Of a DNA stretch of 64,000 bases, positions 12,200 through 23,628 are shown piece after piece. A program made the translations under genes and the position numbers. Position 1 is the first letter of the stretch; each line of letters begins with the position of its first letter. Origin of the DNA: Perca fluviatilis (taxonomy: Eukaryota; Chordata; Actinopteri; Perciformes; Percidae); NCBI RefSeq assembly GCF_010015445.1, contig NC_053129.1, forward strand, positions 12,936,073 to 13,000,072. The letters are read 5' to 3'. Under the pieces are notes generated by a model. It ran no database searches and had not been told where the DNA came from. It saw only the letters and a program-made list of their open reading frames with translations.

Positions 12200-12241
12200 G
12201 TTGAATGAACAGCTCAGGTACCACTGTGATCCTGTGAAAGG

Positions 12242-12276
12242 TTTATAAGTGCTACAGGTGACCTGCCCTGACCAAT
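12242..12276 (-). promoter_or_regulatory. Promoter of array gene A
   Basis: On the minus strand, TATAAA (12242-12247) lies 43-48 bases before the start codon, an E-box CACCTG (12255-12260) just upstream of it, and an ATTGG CCAAT box (12272-12276) upstream of that. With a normal TATA-to-start distance the 5' UTR would be only about 10-20 bases. Confidence 0.7.
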
Positions 12277-12399
12277 CAGAACATAGCCAGTTAACGACTC
12301 AAAGCTGCGAGCAATTGGATCATGATTAAGGTGGATCATAACTGGTTCAGTTGTCTAATTTTCTTCATGTTATGTTGCACATTTTCTGTAACCGAAAAC

Positions 12400-14286
12400 T
12401 CATTGTTTCCTATCTCAGGGTAAATCAACTCAGAGTTCAGGGTTGTCCTCAGAATTTGTTAAGCCTCCTTCCATAAATGGGCCCTTAATTTTCTCCAAAT
12501 GTTATGTTGCACATTGCTACATTAGGTGCTTTAGATTACAATCCTTACACAACACAACCTCCTTAGTTTTTGTTGTTTTGTGTCTGTGTTCTTTGTCACA
12601 GATGTTTGTTCTGGTGTTTCCCTTTTTCATTCAACATTCCTGAGCAGTATCAAATGTATTTTTTTGTATTTCTGAACGGTTAGAAATAGGTTATTTTCTG
12701 TCAAATTTAAATGTTGTCTTACCTTCAGCTATTTGGCCCAATAAGATATAGTAAGTAAGTAAAAATAAGAGAGGCGCTCTTGTCATTTTCTTAAAATATC
12801 ACTGTCCAGAGACAAATGTATCTTCAAACGGTAGCTGTTTGTTGCATAGTAGATGTTAAGGTCAGGCTTTGTAGATTCACACACACATATCCACACTTCA
12901 GAGCACAAACACACACACACACACACACACACAGGCAGAGAGTTAAACATATGTCAGGAGATGATATTGAGGCCCCTTCCATTAATTATCATTTCCATTT
13001 GAGCGCTATCATTTTTCTTCACAGTCGATCAGATGTGAAGCCTACATAACCCTATCCGTCCTCATATCACTAACGTCACCCATCGTGGACATATTCTTAC
13101 ATCCAAGTAGATTCTTTGTGTTTTTTATATATAATATATATGTTTTTTTTTTGCAAACGGCAGTTTTCTTTACGACATCTGTGATGCGGAGCATATTAGT
13201 AAAGCCACTGTTTGCAGAGCCGTCAGAAAAGTGGGCCTCACTCTGAAAAGTTTTTTAAACTTTTGTAGTGTTCACCTGGACATATACCAGCGAGAGCCAT
13301 TAAAAAGGAGTCCAACAGAATAGCAGGCAATGATGTAAAACCCTTTGAAATAAATGATTATAAATTATAATTCTGTTAATGACATGGTGCTGCAACCTCA
13401 GAATGGGATTAGTAGTAGTTTTGCCCGCAGGATTACACCTAAATGAAATTCAGTTTTTTGAAAAACAGTTTTCACCAGTAATAAACTGTGATTAAATATG
13501 AAATGAATACACTATACTGGAACATACACATTGAGTCAAGCAGCATTTTTCTCCCACGCCAATTCTCTCTCTTTTGCAGCAGCAGCCATGTTGCTTTTTT
13601 TAACAAAATATATGTTCAAACTCGCTGTATGTGCGCATGAGTAGTTCCAGAGGGGTAATATGCCGACCGATTTGTGGTTGTTGCCATGGTGAATCCCAGT
13701 ATCATGGCTCCATTCATGCTGCCTTTTTATGGAGGTGGTGCACGTGTTTAACTTGGAGTCAACCCGCTCCGAGTTGATTGAACCAACTCAAATCCGCTGT
13801 TCTGGAACCAAAAACTGAGTTTCCCATCTCAGGGTAAATCAACTCAGAGTTCAGGGTTAGATTCCATTTATTAAACTTCCTTCCTTCAACGGGCCTTTAC
13901 ATTTTCTTCTAAGGTTATGTTGCACATTGCTACATTAGGTGCTATGGATTACAATCCTTAGTTTTTGTTTGTGTTCCTTGTTATTCTGGAGTTTCTTTTT
14001 CATGTAATCTCATTGAACATTCAGCAGTATTTTTGAACAGTTAGAAATTACTTTTCTGTCAAATATAAATGTAGTCTTAACTTGCCCAATTGGAGATAGA
14101 GTAAAAATAAGAGGCACTCCTGTCATTTTCTTAAAATAATCAGGCCACACAAATTCAGTTAAACTGGTTCAACAATGGATTAATTCTGATTACCAATGCC
14201 ACACATGCATTGCCTAGACAATTAAAAACAATTTTATTTTAAAGAAACCCCTCTGACACCTGGTAATAAATTTTTTTTACAGAATT
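12400..14286. repeat. Array spacer (S1 and S2) between genes A and B
   Basis: Nearly identical to 29676-31563, with its left part also at 56014-56516 and its right part at 9361-10425. It includes an internal direct repeat: about 350 bp at 12400-12790 resembles 13800-14150 in the same orientation, sharing 'CATCTCAGGGTAAATCAACT' and 'ATGTTGCACATTGCTACATT'. Short open frames here recur in each copy but carry no coding signal beyond copying. Confidence 0.85.
12909..12933. repeat. (CA)n microsatellite within the spacer
   Basis: A CA run at the position that forms both outer boundaries of the array (9343 and 56517). It marks the junction between repeat units. Confidence 0.95.
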
Positions 14287-14291
14287 AGGGT

Positions 14292-14504
14292 TGTAAAGAA
14301 TTCAAATGTCCACACAAGTCTTAGACTTGAAAGAATCCTTTGTATTAAGCAAACGTGCAGGTAACATACAGGCAGGTGCTAAAACTTACTCTCCACAACA
14401 GCGTGAGTCTTATGTTACAGGCGCCACATGCATACGTGCGTAGAGACGTAGCAGAATGCCCTGGAATGTATACAGCCACATTTACATGGGCACATTATAT
14501 GACA
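14292..14504 (-). repeat. 3' LTR of the block 1 gypsy element
   Basis: 213 bp. On the minus strand it begins TGTCATATAATG and ends TTCTTTACA, the usual TG...CA. It matches 31569-31781 and the interrupted LTR at 39665-40980. Confidence 0.9.
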
Positions 14505-14829
14505 TCTCCCCTTTTAAGTTTTGTTTCTTTCTCTGGGGATAAACAAGAATCAAAAGATATCCTGACTGTTCCTATATCTGGACATCTGAAAGGTACTGCA
14601 TTTTATTAAACAGTAAGGCACTAGTATCAGTTGATTTAACTCATCAAACATAACTCTGTGCATTATATTAACGAGCATTAGAACATCAGCTCTCTTCACA
14701 GTGTCAATAAACTTGTCAGTCCACAGAATTAATAAACATTTCCCTTAATTTCTCTTTTCCCCTCCCCATAGTCCATGGCTCAACAATAGAAAAACAGCCA
14801 CACCGTCACAGCGAACATGTGATTTTCCT

Positions 14830-15314
14830 TCACAGATTCAACCTTTCAACAGGTTTACTCGGTCTACCAGACCGGGTATGGAACAGTCCAGTCTGTGTGT
14901 CAGTCGGTTCGACACTGGGGGTTGGTGATGCAGTGTCAGCAAAGACTGCGGGGTCAGGCTGCTGCGTGACAGCTCCTTGCTGTAGTGCATCTGGAGCTAG
15001 AGGATGTGTGGCTCCAGCCGCCGGAGGAACCTGTCGCAAGTGACGCCGGTTGCTTCTCAAAGTTGCTCCCTGGGGTGTTTCAAGAAAGGGGCGCCTCCAG
15101 AAAAAAGTGTTTTTTTTTTTTTTTTTTTTAAAAAATAAAAAAGGCAAAGGCTAGCTCCATGGCGCTGATTAAAGTAGAACGCTTGTTTCCCTTTTTCCAA
15201 TGCATCCTTAGTCCTGACAGTTTCCAGATCAGGCCATTGGGGCTGTAGATTTGCCTCCAGTGTTGGAAGGGTTGTCTTTATCTTCCGGCCCATGAGTAGC
15301 TCTGCCGGGCTCAC
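14830..15314 (-). pseudogene. gypsy integrase C-terminal region, broken
   Basis: The C-terminal pol tail with AELLMGRKIKTTLP and FNQRHGA, typical of the region after the integrase core in Ty3/gypsy elements. Around 15085-15140 a T-rich tract replaces about 120 bp of sequence still present in the other copy (32340-32465), which shifts the frame. It is not functional as read. Confidence 0.75.
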
Positions 15315-15371
15315 GCCTGTGGTGGTGCGAGGCGTTGACCGAAAGCACGTGAGGGCGAGCAGAGGGTCTTT

Positions 15372-16394
15372 CTACCTTCTCTCTGCATGTCCGTTCCCTT
15401 GAGGGTTGTGTGGACTTGAGGTGATGTGTGTAAAGTCAAACTCTCTCGCAAAGTCTTTAAATTCCTGGCATGAAAATTGAGGCCCATTGTCAGACACAAC
15501 TTCGTCTGGACAACCAAATCTGGCAAATATTGACTTCAACTTCAAGATTACCTGCGAGGCAATGGTTGTCGGCAGGTGAAGTATTTCCAGAAACCGGGAA
15601 AAATAGTCTGACACGACAAGGTAAGTGTGTTTGTCATGATTGCACAGGTTCATAGCAAGTCTCTTCCAAGGCCGGTCAGGTAAGGGGGTAGGGATGAGAG
15701 GTTCTTTCCGCTGGCTGGGTTTCATCTCACGGCACACCTGACAGGACTGGACTTTTTGATGGATTTCTGATGAGATGCTGGGCCACCATACAGACGCATG
15801 GGCTCGCTCTCTACACTTGGTCAAACCCTGGTGTCCATCGTGTATTCTGTTCAGGATGTCTGTCCTCAGCACATCTGGAATCACCATACGGCTGCCTCTG
15901 ATGACGATCCCATTGCATTCAGATAATTCAGCTTTCATGGGAAAATACTCCCTGATTGCTGCTGGAACATGGCTTATGTACTCTGGCCACCCTGACTTTA
16001 TGTACTGCAACACCAATTGTAGGTTACAGACTGCTGCTGTGGCTGTCTTTATGGTCTCAAGCCTACGTGGAGTTGCAGGCATGGCGTCAACAACGGCTGC
16101 TATGTAGCACGCTACGTCAGAGTGAATGTCAGTCTCCTTTTCCAGGCACTGTAGTGGACTCCGTGAGAGTGTGTCGGCCACTGTTAAGGTCTTCCCTGGT
16201 GCATGTTCGGCCATCGGTTTAAATCTCATAAGTCTCATGAGTAGCCTTTGGCACCGTATTGGCACGTTGTCCAGGTCTTTCTGATTCATGAGTGGAACCA
16301 GAGGTTTGTGGTCCCAGACACTCGACAAACACTCCTTCTCAATCTGTGCATATCTGGTCTCGGCATCAGACAGACGACGTGAGCAGTATGCCAC
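15372..16394 (-). pseudogene. gypsy RNase H / integrase, partial
   Basis: A 340-codon open frame. The RNase H tail shows SRRLSDAETRYAQIEKE and a DHKPLVP motif, but about 24 residues between them are missing compared with the second copy. The integrase follows with an H-H-C-C zinc site (HDGHQGLTKC...CQVC) and a D-D-E core (VSDYFSRF, SDNGPQF, GHAERR). The integrase core is open here while it is deleted in the second copy. Confidence 0.85.
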
Positions 16395-16410
16395 AGGTTT
16401 CCATTCCCCT

Positions 16411-17220
16411 TCATGCAGCTCCGCCTATGCCATAACTGCTGGCGTCGGCTGAGACAGCAGTAGGGCAGTTCACATCGTAGAACTTCAGGAGTGGAGAAGT
16501 GGACAGGATGTCTTTAATCCGCTGGAATGCCTCCTGCTGAGAGTGGTCCCACGTCCATACTGATTTGGACTTTAACAGGTCATAAAGTGGCTGACCCACT
16601 GTAGACAAGTTGGAAATGTATTTTCCTAAGTAATTAAACATGCCCAGAATACACTTTAGGTCTTGTACGTTCTGTGGTGGTGGGAGCTCGCGGATTGCCT
16701 CGACTTTGTCAGGGTCAGGTCTCACACCTGATTTGTCAATGACTTGGCCCAAGAAGTGAAGCTGGTCCTGCCTGAACTTACATTTTTCTTTGTTTAGCTT
16801 CAGGCCGGCTGACTCGATCCTTTCCAGCACCTTGCTGAGATGCTGGTCGTGCTGCTCTGGAGTATCTCCATACACAAGGACATCGTCCATGAAGATAGCC
16901 ACACTTTCCAGGCCGTTGAGGGTCTCTGTCATTTTTCGTTGGAAGATTTCCGGAGCACTTGTGATTCCGAATGGTAGTCTTTTAAACGCATATCTCCCAA
17001 AGGGTGTTATAAAGGTGGTTAACTTGGTGCTTTCTGGGTGTAGAGGTATCTGCCAAAACCCGGAGGCAGCATCCAGTGACGTGAACATGGTTGCTCCACT
17101 GAGTTTAGCAGTAATTTCCTCAGCAGTTGGAAGGACGTACCTCTCTCTCCTTACAGCCTCGTTTAACCTCTTCAAATCAACACAGATGCGCACCTTCCCA
17201 TTTTTCCTTGGAACTGGCAC
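16411..17220 (-). pseudogene. gypsy reverse transcriptase
   Basis: A 269-codon open frame covering the reverse transcriptase. Motifs are VCVDLKRLN-like (ICVDLKRLNEAV), SLDAASGFWQIPL, the catalytic FMDD (16882-16893), and the RNase H start SADASSYGIGG. Frames shift at both ends, near 17200 and 16410. The copy at 33348-34157 carries the same two breaks. Confidence 0.9.
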
Positions 17221-17779
17221 TATAGGTGCACACCAGCTCAGTCACAGGCTCAATTACCTCATTTTCCTCCATGTGTTTTAATTCCTCTTTTACTTTTTGC
17301 AGTAGAGGCAACGGAACGCGACGAGCAGTGTGCACTGTGTATGGCTCGGCATTATCTCTTAACAGGATTTTAACAGGCTCGGTTTTGAGTGTTCCATGCT
17401 CAGCGAATGCTTTGTGGACTTCTTTGACACGTTTCACAAGCCCCATCATCATTGCTGTGACTCTGCTTTGCAGATTGTTTGCGTTTCGGCCACTGATGAC
17501 ATACTGGAAAAAAGAGTATGGCTTTCCTTTATATTCTGTGCTGGCTTGAAACTTTCCTAAACAATCCAACTGACCACCTGGGCTGCACAGTGCGACTTGA
17601 GATGACTCCAATTTCTTGTTGGGAACTAATTTCTTTAATGTCTCTTCTCCCATAATGTTTACATCTGCACCCGTGTCAATTTTGAATTTGACCGGTGTTG
17701 TTCCAATTGTAAACTGTATTGTCCATTGTTCATCACTTCTGTTTTCATTGGTGACTACACCCAGGAAGTATGGTGTCTG
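17177..17779 (-). pseudogene. gypsy protease and RT linker
   Basis: The aspartic protease motif IDTGA is encoded at 17667-17680 and is intact in this copy. The linker to the reverse transcriptase follows (HTARRVPLPLLQKVKEEL). The reading frame is lost at the start of the reverse transcriptase. Confidence 0.8.
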
Positions 17780-18411
17780 TCAAACAGTTTCTGTCACTTC
17801 TCTGACTGATTTACTGTAACATTTCTTTTCCCAGTGACCCACCTTCTTACACTTGTTGCATGTAGAGTTCATGGCTGGGCACCTTTCCGGATCTCTGTGT
17901 TTCAATTTTCCACCTTTTCCACATTTCGAGTCTCCTTGATAATTTTCTCTCTTTTTAGGTCTCCACTTGGGCTTTCCTCTGCCTAATCCTCTCCCGCAGA
18001 TTTCCTGCACTGCTGCGTGTGACTCACCCTGCAGGTGAACTTGGAGTGCAACCTCCTCGGACTGGCCAACAGTTGTAATGGTTTGGGCAAGTGTAAGATC
18101 AGCCATTAGCTGCAATTTACATGACAGTTTTTTGTCCAAAATGCCCACCACAATGCGGTCACGGATGTGTTCGTCTTTGTTTACACCGAAGTCACAGTGA
18201 TCTGATAACTCATACAGGGCTCTGATAAACATTTCGGCTTTCTCACCGGGCCGCTGCAATCTCTGATGAAAACAGGCGCGCTCGCGAATCACGTGCGTTT
18301 AGGGTAGAAGTATGCGTTGTATTTTCCCAACACAATGCCAATCTTCTTCTCATCCCCCTACATCTCGAAGGTGAAAGACTTGAAAATGTTTTCAGCCTCA
18401 GGCCCCATGGC
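17780..18411 (-). pseudogene. gypsy gag, truncated
   Basis: The C-terminal part of gag with two nucleocapsid zinc knuckles. The second, CNKCKKVGHWEKKC, is intact. The first has Gly for its second Cys (CGKGGKLKH). A one-base deletion near 18295 breaks the frame, and unrelated DNA begins at about 18412. Confidence 0.85.
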
Positions 18412-19506
18412 CAAGGCCGGCGATTGCTATAGGCGACCTAGGCGATTGCCTAGGGCGTCAAATGTGTTGGGGGTGCCGTGTCGCCCTTAGGTCTACTTCC
18501 CATTAATAATATAATTAGAACGACAAGCGAAATAAAACGTGTTTATTAAACATGATCATCCCAAGGCGCCCCCTCAGCCACACGTTTACTTGTCAACCTT
18601 TCATTACGTGACGTTTCCAGTCTATGGGTCAGACTCAAACACACTGAGCTCTGAAGCAGAGCTGTGCGTCGCTTAGTGTCCCTCACTCCCTGTAAAAATA
18701 GAGACAAGCAGCGGCACAGACCACAGAGCTGCTGCAGCGCGCCTTCCGTGGTCTGTGCAGTTCCAGGTTTATAATGGACGCGCTCTGCTGTGGGCATGCT
18801 GCGGCAGATGTATTTCTGCGTAGTATTGTGTTTCCACCTCCGATGTAGAGCAGCGTAGCCTACAGCCACTTCCCTAAACTGTCTCATTGAGACACCAGCG
18901 TCCCAAACGGGGCTCGGTGTCTGGCAGACTATGGTGCAAATGGATTATTTTCTGAAATATAGTGACTTTATGCTTGTAATTGCCTATTGTATTATCGCTT
19001 AATTTTTCTCAAAATATCACGACTCCTCCAAACCTCAGAGAACACAGATGAGATATATTTTGAAGGTGCACAAAGTTTTGAACATGAGCAGAAATCTTGC
19101 TCAAACACATCTAAAATATTACAGTCCAGGGGTTCATTAACTCATTAAAATTAATTAATCATTCAGGTGAATAATTTTCATATGCACATTTAAGGTTACT
19201 TCAACAAAAGAGGGAAGAGTAAATGTTGCCTAGGCTACATGTGTGCTGACTCAGATATAATTAGAAACATCGATCCAAAGGAGAATAAATAGATGAAAGC
19301 AATACAGAATGCCTGAGAGGATTACTGCAATATATTCCATTGTTTTTATATTTGGATTATATGTTTCCCTTTAGATAAAGATATTTCCAGCATAAATTGA
19401 TTCAGAAAAAGGTAAAGAAAAATAAGTGCATACATATTCACGAGAATGCAGGAAATGAAGTATTTAATGCTAAAAATATTCCCTGACCCCCCCGTAATTT
19501 TTTTTA
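18412..19506. other. Unassigned insert or replacement between gypsy and gene B flank
   Basis: Replaces the gag start, 5' LTR and left part of the TTAGGGTGACC transposon present in the other units. It begins AAGGCCGGCGATTG and includes the palindrome CCTAGGCGATTGCCTAGG (18437-18454). The start looks like a transposon terminus, but I find no matching right end. No credible coding region is seen. Confidence 0.45.
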
Positions 19507-19940
19507 TCTAACATGTTACCTAAACGTACCCCTTATAAACCATGTTCTTGCTGCAGCAAGTCAGAGTACATATTAGCTTTGTATTCTCCGGGCTCCGCAT
19601 GCTTGTCATTGATGCTGGAAACATGAAATTAAATTTATCAAGACAGCATCAGTGGATTTCCTCCTCCACACATCACTGCCACTCAATATACAACACAGGA
19701 AACAGCATTTTGTGTGAATGCTGTTCCACTGTCTGCTCTGGTCCCAGTGAACATGCACGTCGCAGAGCCGCCCACAAGGCAGCCTCTTGGGAATTACATC
19801 ACAAAGTACCGTAATATTGTGTGCAAATATACACGCTTAATGGTCCCATGAAAGAAACTTTTCATGAATTACCCCCCCCCCCCAGACAGTAGGTAAAAAG
19901 TGGACATGTCCGGCCAGAAGACGACATTTGGTCACCCGAA
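19507..19940. mobile_element. TTAGGGTGACC transposon, right part only
   Basis: Matches the right part of 22013-23358 and ends in TTTGGTCACCCGAA, the inverted terminus. The left part is lost to the unassigned segment. It precedes the 3' flank of gene B. Confidence 0.75.
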
Positions 19941-20441
19941 GACTAAATCGTGCAATTGAACAATGGAAACTAAAATGAAGTTCTGTGCTGGAGAAACTAC
20001 AGTTTCTGCACTAGTAATTTTAAAGAATTTGTTGGATTCTGCAAAATAGACAATACCTTTCAGTGAGCTTTAATGCTCAAGGGCAGATGTGTTGCCAGGT
20101 TAGCCGATTGCTTCCAGCGCTATGCAATGGTGGCACTAGCTTAAGTATTTACCATACAGACATTAGAGTGCCATCAATCTTCAAGGTGTCATGACAGAAC
20201 TGGGTTCAGCAGCAGACTCAGTTATTTGGATCATAGCATAATATAGGAAGTTATTGGTGATTTGTGGTAGTTCTATGGCCAGATTGTAAATGGCTGTCAC
20301 GTTCTAGACAAATATTGACTGTCAAACCTTGCACCCAGTTAGACCTTTGGCTACACGAGTATTGAATCTTGGGGGTGATTATTGAAAACCAGGGCAAACA
20401 TAAAAGTTATATTCTTTATTGACAAGACTTCAGAGTCACCT

Positions 20442-21708
20442 TTAGCCAACCTGAAAAACAGGAAAGGAAACATGTTAATCTCAAACTCAGAAAATATCTG
20501 TTAACTGAAGCACAGAACAGTACCTTTTGCATGAATGCTCTTGGCGCTCCCCGGCGGCGTCGACCCGGCTGCGAGTAAGAACCTTGTACACCAACTCCAC
20601 TGTAGGGCTGCTGTTGTCCAGTCGCTGCACCACTCTGACTAGCACTCCCCATACTCGCCTGCCTGACGGTGCGATGTCTATAAGGGATGTTCTTGGCCTG
20701 CTGAGTGCTGGGATAGTGTACCCTTGTGTAGAGAGCGTCCTCCCAGCTGTCCCTCCCCTGCTCAACGCTGTTGCTGGTGTAAGTATACGTGCCTGGAGGA
20801 TACTGGCCATTCAGAAACATGTAGTCATAGGAAGGGTAAGGATAGGGGACCAGGCCTGATGGCACAGGTCCTCCATTAAAGCCTTGTGAAGGCTGTGCAG
20901 CATAGACAAAACGAGGTGGTGGCATGGAACCTTGCGCTTCGCTCTCAGATTCAGAGTTGCCTTGCTCGAATCTTTTCTGTTCCTGGAAAAGTTCCCCTGC
21001 CTGGTACTGTGGAAGAAGATAGTCAGGCTGGATCCCAAAGTTAAAGCCAAGTGGTCGAAGGGCAGGTCCACTGGCAGCAAACTGCTGAGTGCTAGGTCCT
21101 GTGGATGCTCCAGCAGAAAATGGACTGGGAGGTGCAACAGCCCAGGAAATGCCTAGGAACAGAAGTAACATTGATGTTAGCAAGTAGAATTCAAGGCAAT
21201 GAAGTTAACAGCAAGGTTCCTTTGCTAAACATGGACATTCACTACCCACATCAGTTTAGTGATAGAGAGACCCTTACAGCTCAAGTTCAGCAAGTTTAGT
21301 TAAGTCACATTAGCAACCTTGTTTAGAGGCAGGGCCTGCAGAAGAGCCCTGAGCATATCCTGGAGGTGCATTCTGAAAACTGGACTGAGCTGGATTTGAG
21401 ACCATTTTAGAGGCAGCCCCAAAAATCCACAAGAAAGAAACATCCAGTTAAAGCCAGCAGAAGCAGGGTTTGCACCAAGAGAAAGTCATCAAGAGAGACT
21501 TAAACAATTAAAGTAATTTTAAGATGTTGACAGCAATGATACTTTACCTTGCTGCATAGGGTAGCTGTCACTCAAACCAGTCAGCAAAACAAGGAGCAAA
21601 GCCCTATTGAAAAGCAGACAAAGCATAAGTACAACTGCTTAACAGAAATCACTCAAAACATCACAAACAAACAGTTGCTCACCCAGCAGTACACCAAACA
21701 GCCATCAT
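20442..21708 (-). CDS. Array gene B: secreted Pro/Gln/Tyr-rich protein
   Basis: Coding exons in transcript order are 21683-21708, 21548-21603, 21318-21389, 20524-21152 and 20442-20450 (792 nt, 263 residues). All introns keep GT-AG ends and the same phases as gene A. The exon 3 donor reads AAG/GTTGCT. Two start codons stand in tandem (ATGATGG), the second with G at +4. The signal peptide, cysteine-free mature chain, SESESE stretch and Tyr/Pro-rich centre are as in gene A. The furin-like site is RRRR. AATAAA is at 20415-20420. Differences from the other copies include PLGFNFG and RVHYPS. Only about 250 bases of original upstream DNA remain before an LTR remnant, because a deletion removed the rest of the spacer. 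The family is unrecognised. Confidence 0.8.
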
Positions 21709-21750
21709 GTTGAATAAACAGCTCAGGTACCACTGTGATCCTGTGAAAGG

Positions 21751-21785
21751 TTTATAAGTGCTACAGGTGACCTGCCCTGACCAAT
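21751..21785 (-). promoter_or_regulatory. Promoter of array gene B
   Basis: TATAAA complement at 21751-21756, E-box at 21764-21769 and CCAAT box at 21781-21785, in the same spacing as gene A. The deletion junction to the gypsy LTR lies about 190 bp further upstream, at about 21972. Confidence 0.7.
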
Positions 21786-21971
21786 CAGAACATAGCCAGT
21801 TAACGACTCACAGCTGCGAGCAATTGAATCCTGATTAAGGTGGATCATAACTGGTTCAGTTGTCCAATTTTCTTCAAATGTTATGTTACACATGTTCTGT
21901 AACCGAAAACTCATTGTTTCCCATCTCAGGGTAAATCAACTCAGAGTTCAGGGTTAGCCTCAGAATTTGTT

Positions 21972-22012
21972 AAAGGTATACAGCCACATTTACATGGGCA
22001 CATTATATGACA
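21972..22012 (-). repeat. gypsy LTR remnant at a deletion junction
   Basis: About 41 bp identical to the outer end of the 213-bp gypsy LTR, ending ATTATATGACA, and followed directly by AGGGTGACC. Spacer sequence ending 'CAGAATTTGTTAA' abuts it. The identical junction occurs at 44150-44190 upstream of gene D. Confidence 0.85.
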
Positions 22013-23358
22013 AGGGTGACCATATTTTGATTTCCAAAAAAGAGGACACTCGGCCCGGTCTCAAGACACAAATTCCGACAGTCTTCTCAGAGGTTAATGA
22101 ACATGCTTTATTATGCCTCAATTGTGCAAAAATAACTTCTGTAATAAAATAAAATAGAATCTGTAACAACCTACAATAATAGCTCTCTTTTAAAATAAAT
22201 AAATAATATGAAATAATGTTCTAAAATCCAGCTTCAACAAAATATCTCTTAATACCTTTTCAATGTAATAAGATAAATAATAAAGACACTGAAACACGTG
22301 CCAGCTTTGCACACGGTGCACTCCACCTCGCACTTGTCCGGTCCGACTGGGACGGTACGTGGTACATTTTTTTTGCAGTTCAACTGTGAAGCTGCACTAG
22401 TCTTGTTTTATGGTTGTGCAGAGACTCCACGCAGAGATTTCGCCGTAGCCTACTTAGTGGCCTGATATTTATACTTGCGCGCTGGTGTGTGCGTCGAGCC
22501 GGCATGTGTGTGTGTGTCTGTGTGTGTGTGGGGAGTGGGTGATATAATAGAGCGAGGGAGAAGTGAGAGAGTGACGGTGATTATCTTCAGAGTGAGTAGT
22601 GACGGCGAGCGAGTACGACTCTAGAGTCACAGTGAGAGAAACAAAGTGTCTCCCCTGTGTTTTCTGACCACGGTGGGAAATCTTTAGCAGGTGTGGTATC
22701 TGAAGGGCCTATAAGGTTAAAGTCTGTATAAAGCTCAAATGTGCTGAAAAATCATGAGCACTGGGTTAGTGACGTAAGTTTAATGATTTTCCTCTCAGCA
22801 GATTGATGTGTTGAAGAGGATGTTCTATTTGATTCTGTGATTGGTGGCTGAGTGGGAACCAATGATTTGATGTGTAGTGTTGGAGCAACCCAAAGAGACT
22901 GACCTCAAAGGGACTCGGACCTTTACTTGCCAACTCACATCTGTTTATTTTATCTAACATGTTACCTAAACGTACCCCTTATAAACCATGTTCTTGCTGC
23001 AACAAGTCAGAGTACATATTGGCATTGTATTCTCTGGGCTCCGCGGGCTTGTCATAGATGCTGAAAACGTGATGAAATAAAACTTATATCAAGACAGCAT
23101 CAGTGGATTTCCTCCTCCACACATCACCGCAACTCAAGATACAACACAGGAAACGCATCAGCATTTTGTCTGAAAATGCCCACAAGGCAGCCTCTCGGGA
23201 ATTACGTCACACAACAAAGTACCGTAGTATTGTGTGCAAAGTCAATTTAAGTACACGCTTAATGGTCCCATGAAAAACAGACATTTTCATGAATTTATAA
23301 ACCCCCCCTCTTCCCTAGTGGGCATGTCCAGGCAAAAGACTACGTTTGGTCACCCTAA
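22013..23358. mobile_element. DNA transposon with TTAGGGTGACC ends
   Basis: Bounded by AGGGTGACCATATTTTG on the left and TTTGGTCACCCTAA on the right, which are inverted. About 1.35 kb long and non-autonomous as read. Other copies are at 19507-19940 (partial), 40981-42115 (partial) and 44191-45571. It lies between the array spacer and the gene 3' flank in all units except unit A. Confidence 0.75.
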
Positions 23359-23628
23359 TACAATAAATCGTGCAATTGAAAAATGGAAACTAAAATGAAG
23401 TTCTGTGCTGGAAAAACTACAGTTTCTCCACTAGTAATTTTAAAGAATTGCTTCCACGTCTCTGCTGGTTGGATTTTGCAAAAGAGAAAATACCTTTCAG
23501 TGAGCTTTAATGCTCAAGGGCAGATGTGTTGCCAGGTTAGCAGATTGTTTCCAGTATTTATGCTAGGCTATGGTGGCACTAGCATAAGTATTTACCGTAC
23601 AGACATTAGAGTGCCATCAATCTTCAAG

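Larger units (their letters stand above)
14292..18411 (-). mobile_element. Ty3/gypsy element, block 1 copy, 5'-truncated
   Basis: A minus-strand LTR retrotransposon. The 3' LTR is 14292-14504 and the purine tract complement follows at 14505-14515. Integrase, RNase H, reverse transcriptase, protease and gag then follow. It is cut off inside gag at about 18411, so its 5' LTR is missing. AGGGT at 14287-14291 precedes the LTR. The same AGGGT follows the LTR remnants at 22013 and 44191, giving a 5-bp target duplication within a TTAGGGTGACC transposon end. Its coding breaks are shared with the copy at 31569-40980, so both descend from one insertion. Confidence 0.9.

Noticed and set aside
12443..12643. 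A 66-codon frame repeated at 12443, 29657 and 55982 as a conserved small gene
   Set aside because: It recurs because the spacer is duplicated. Its ends differ between copies and it lies in non-coding flank.
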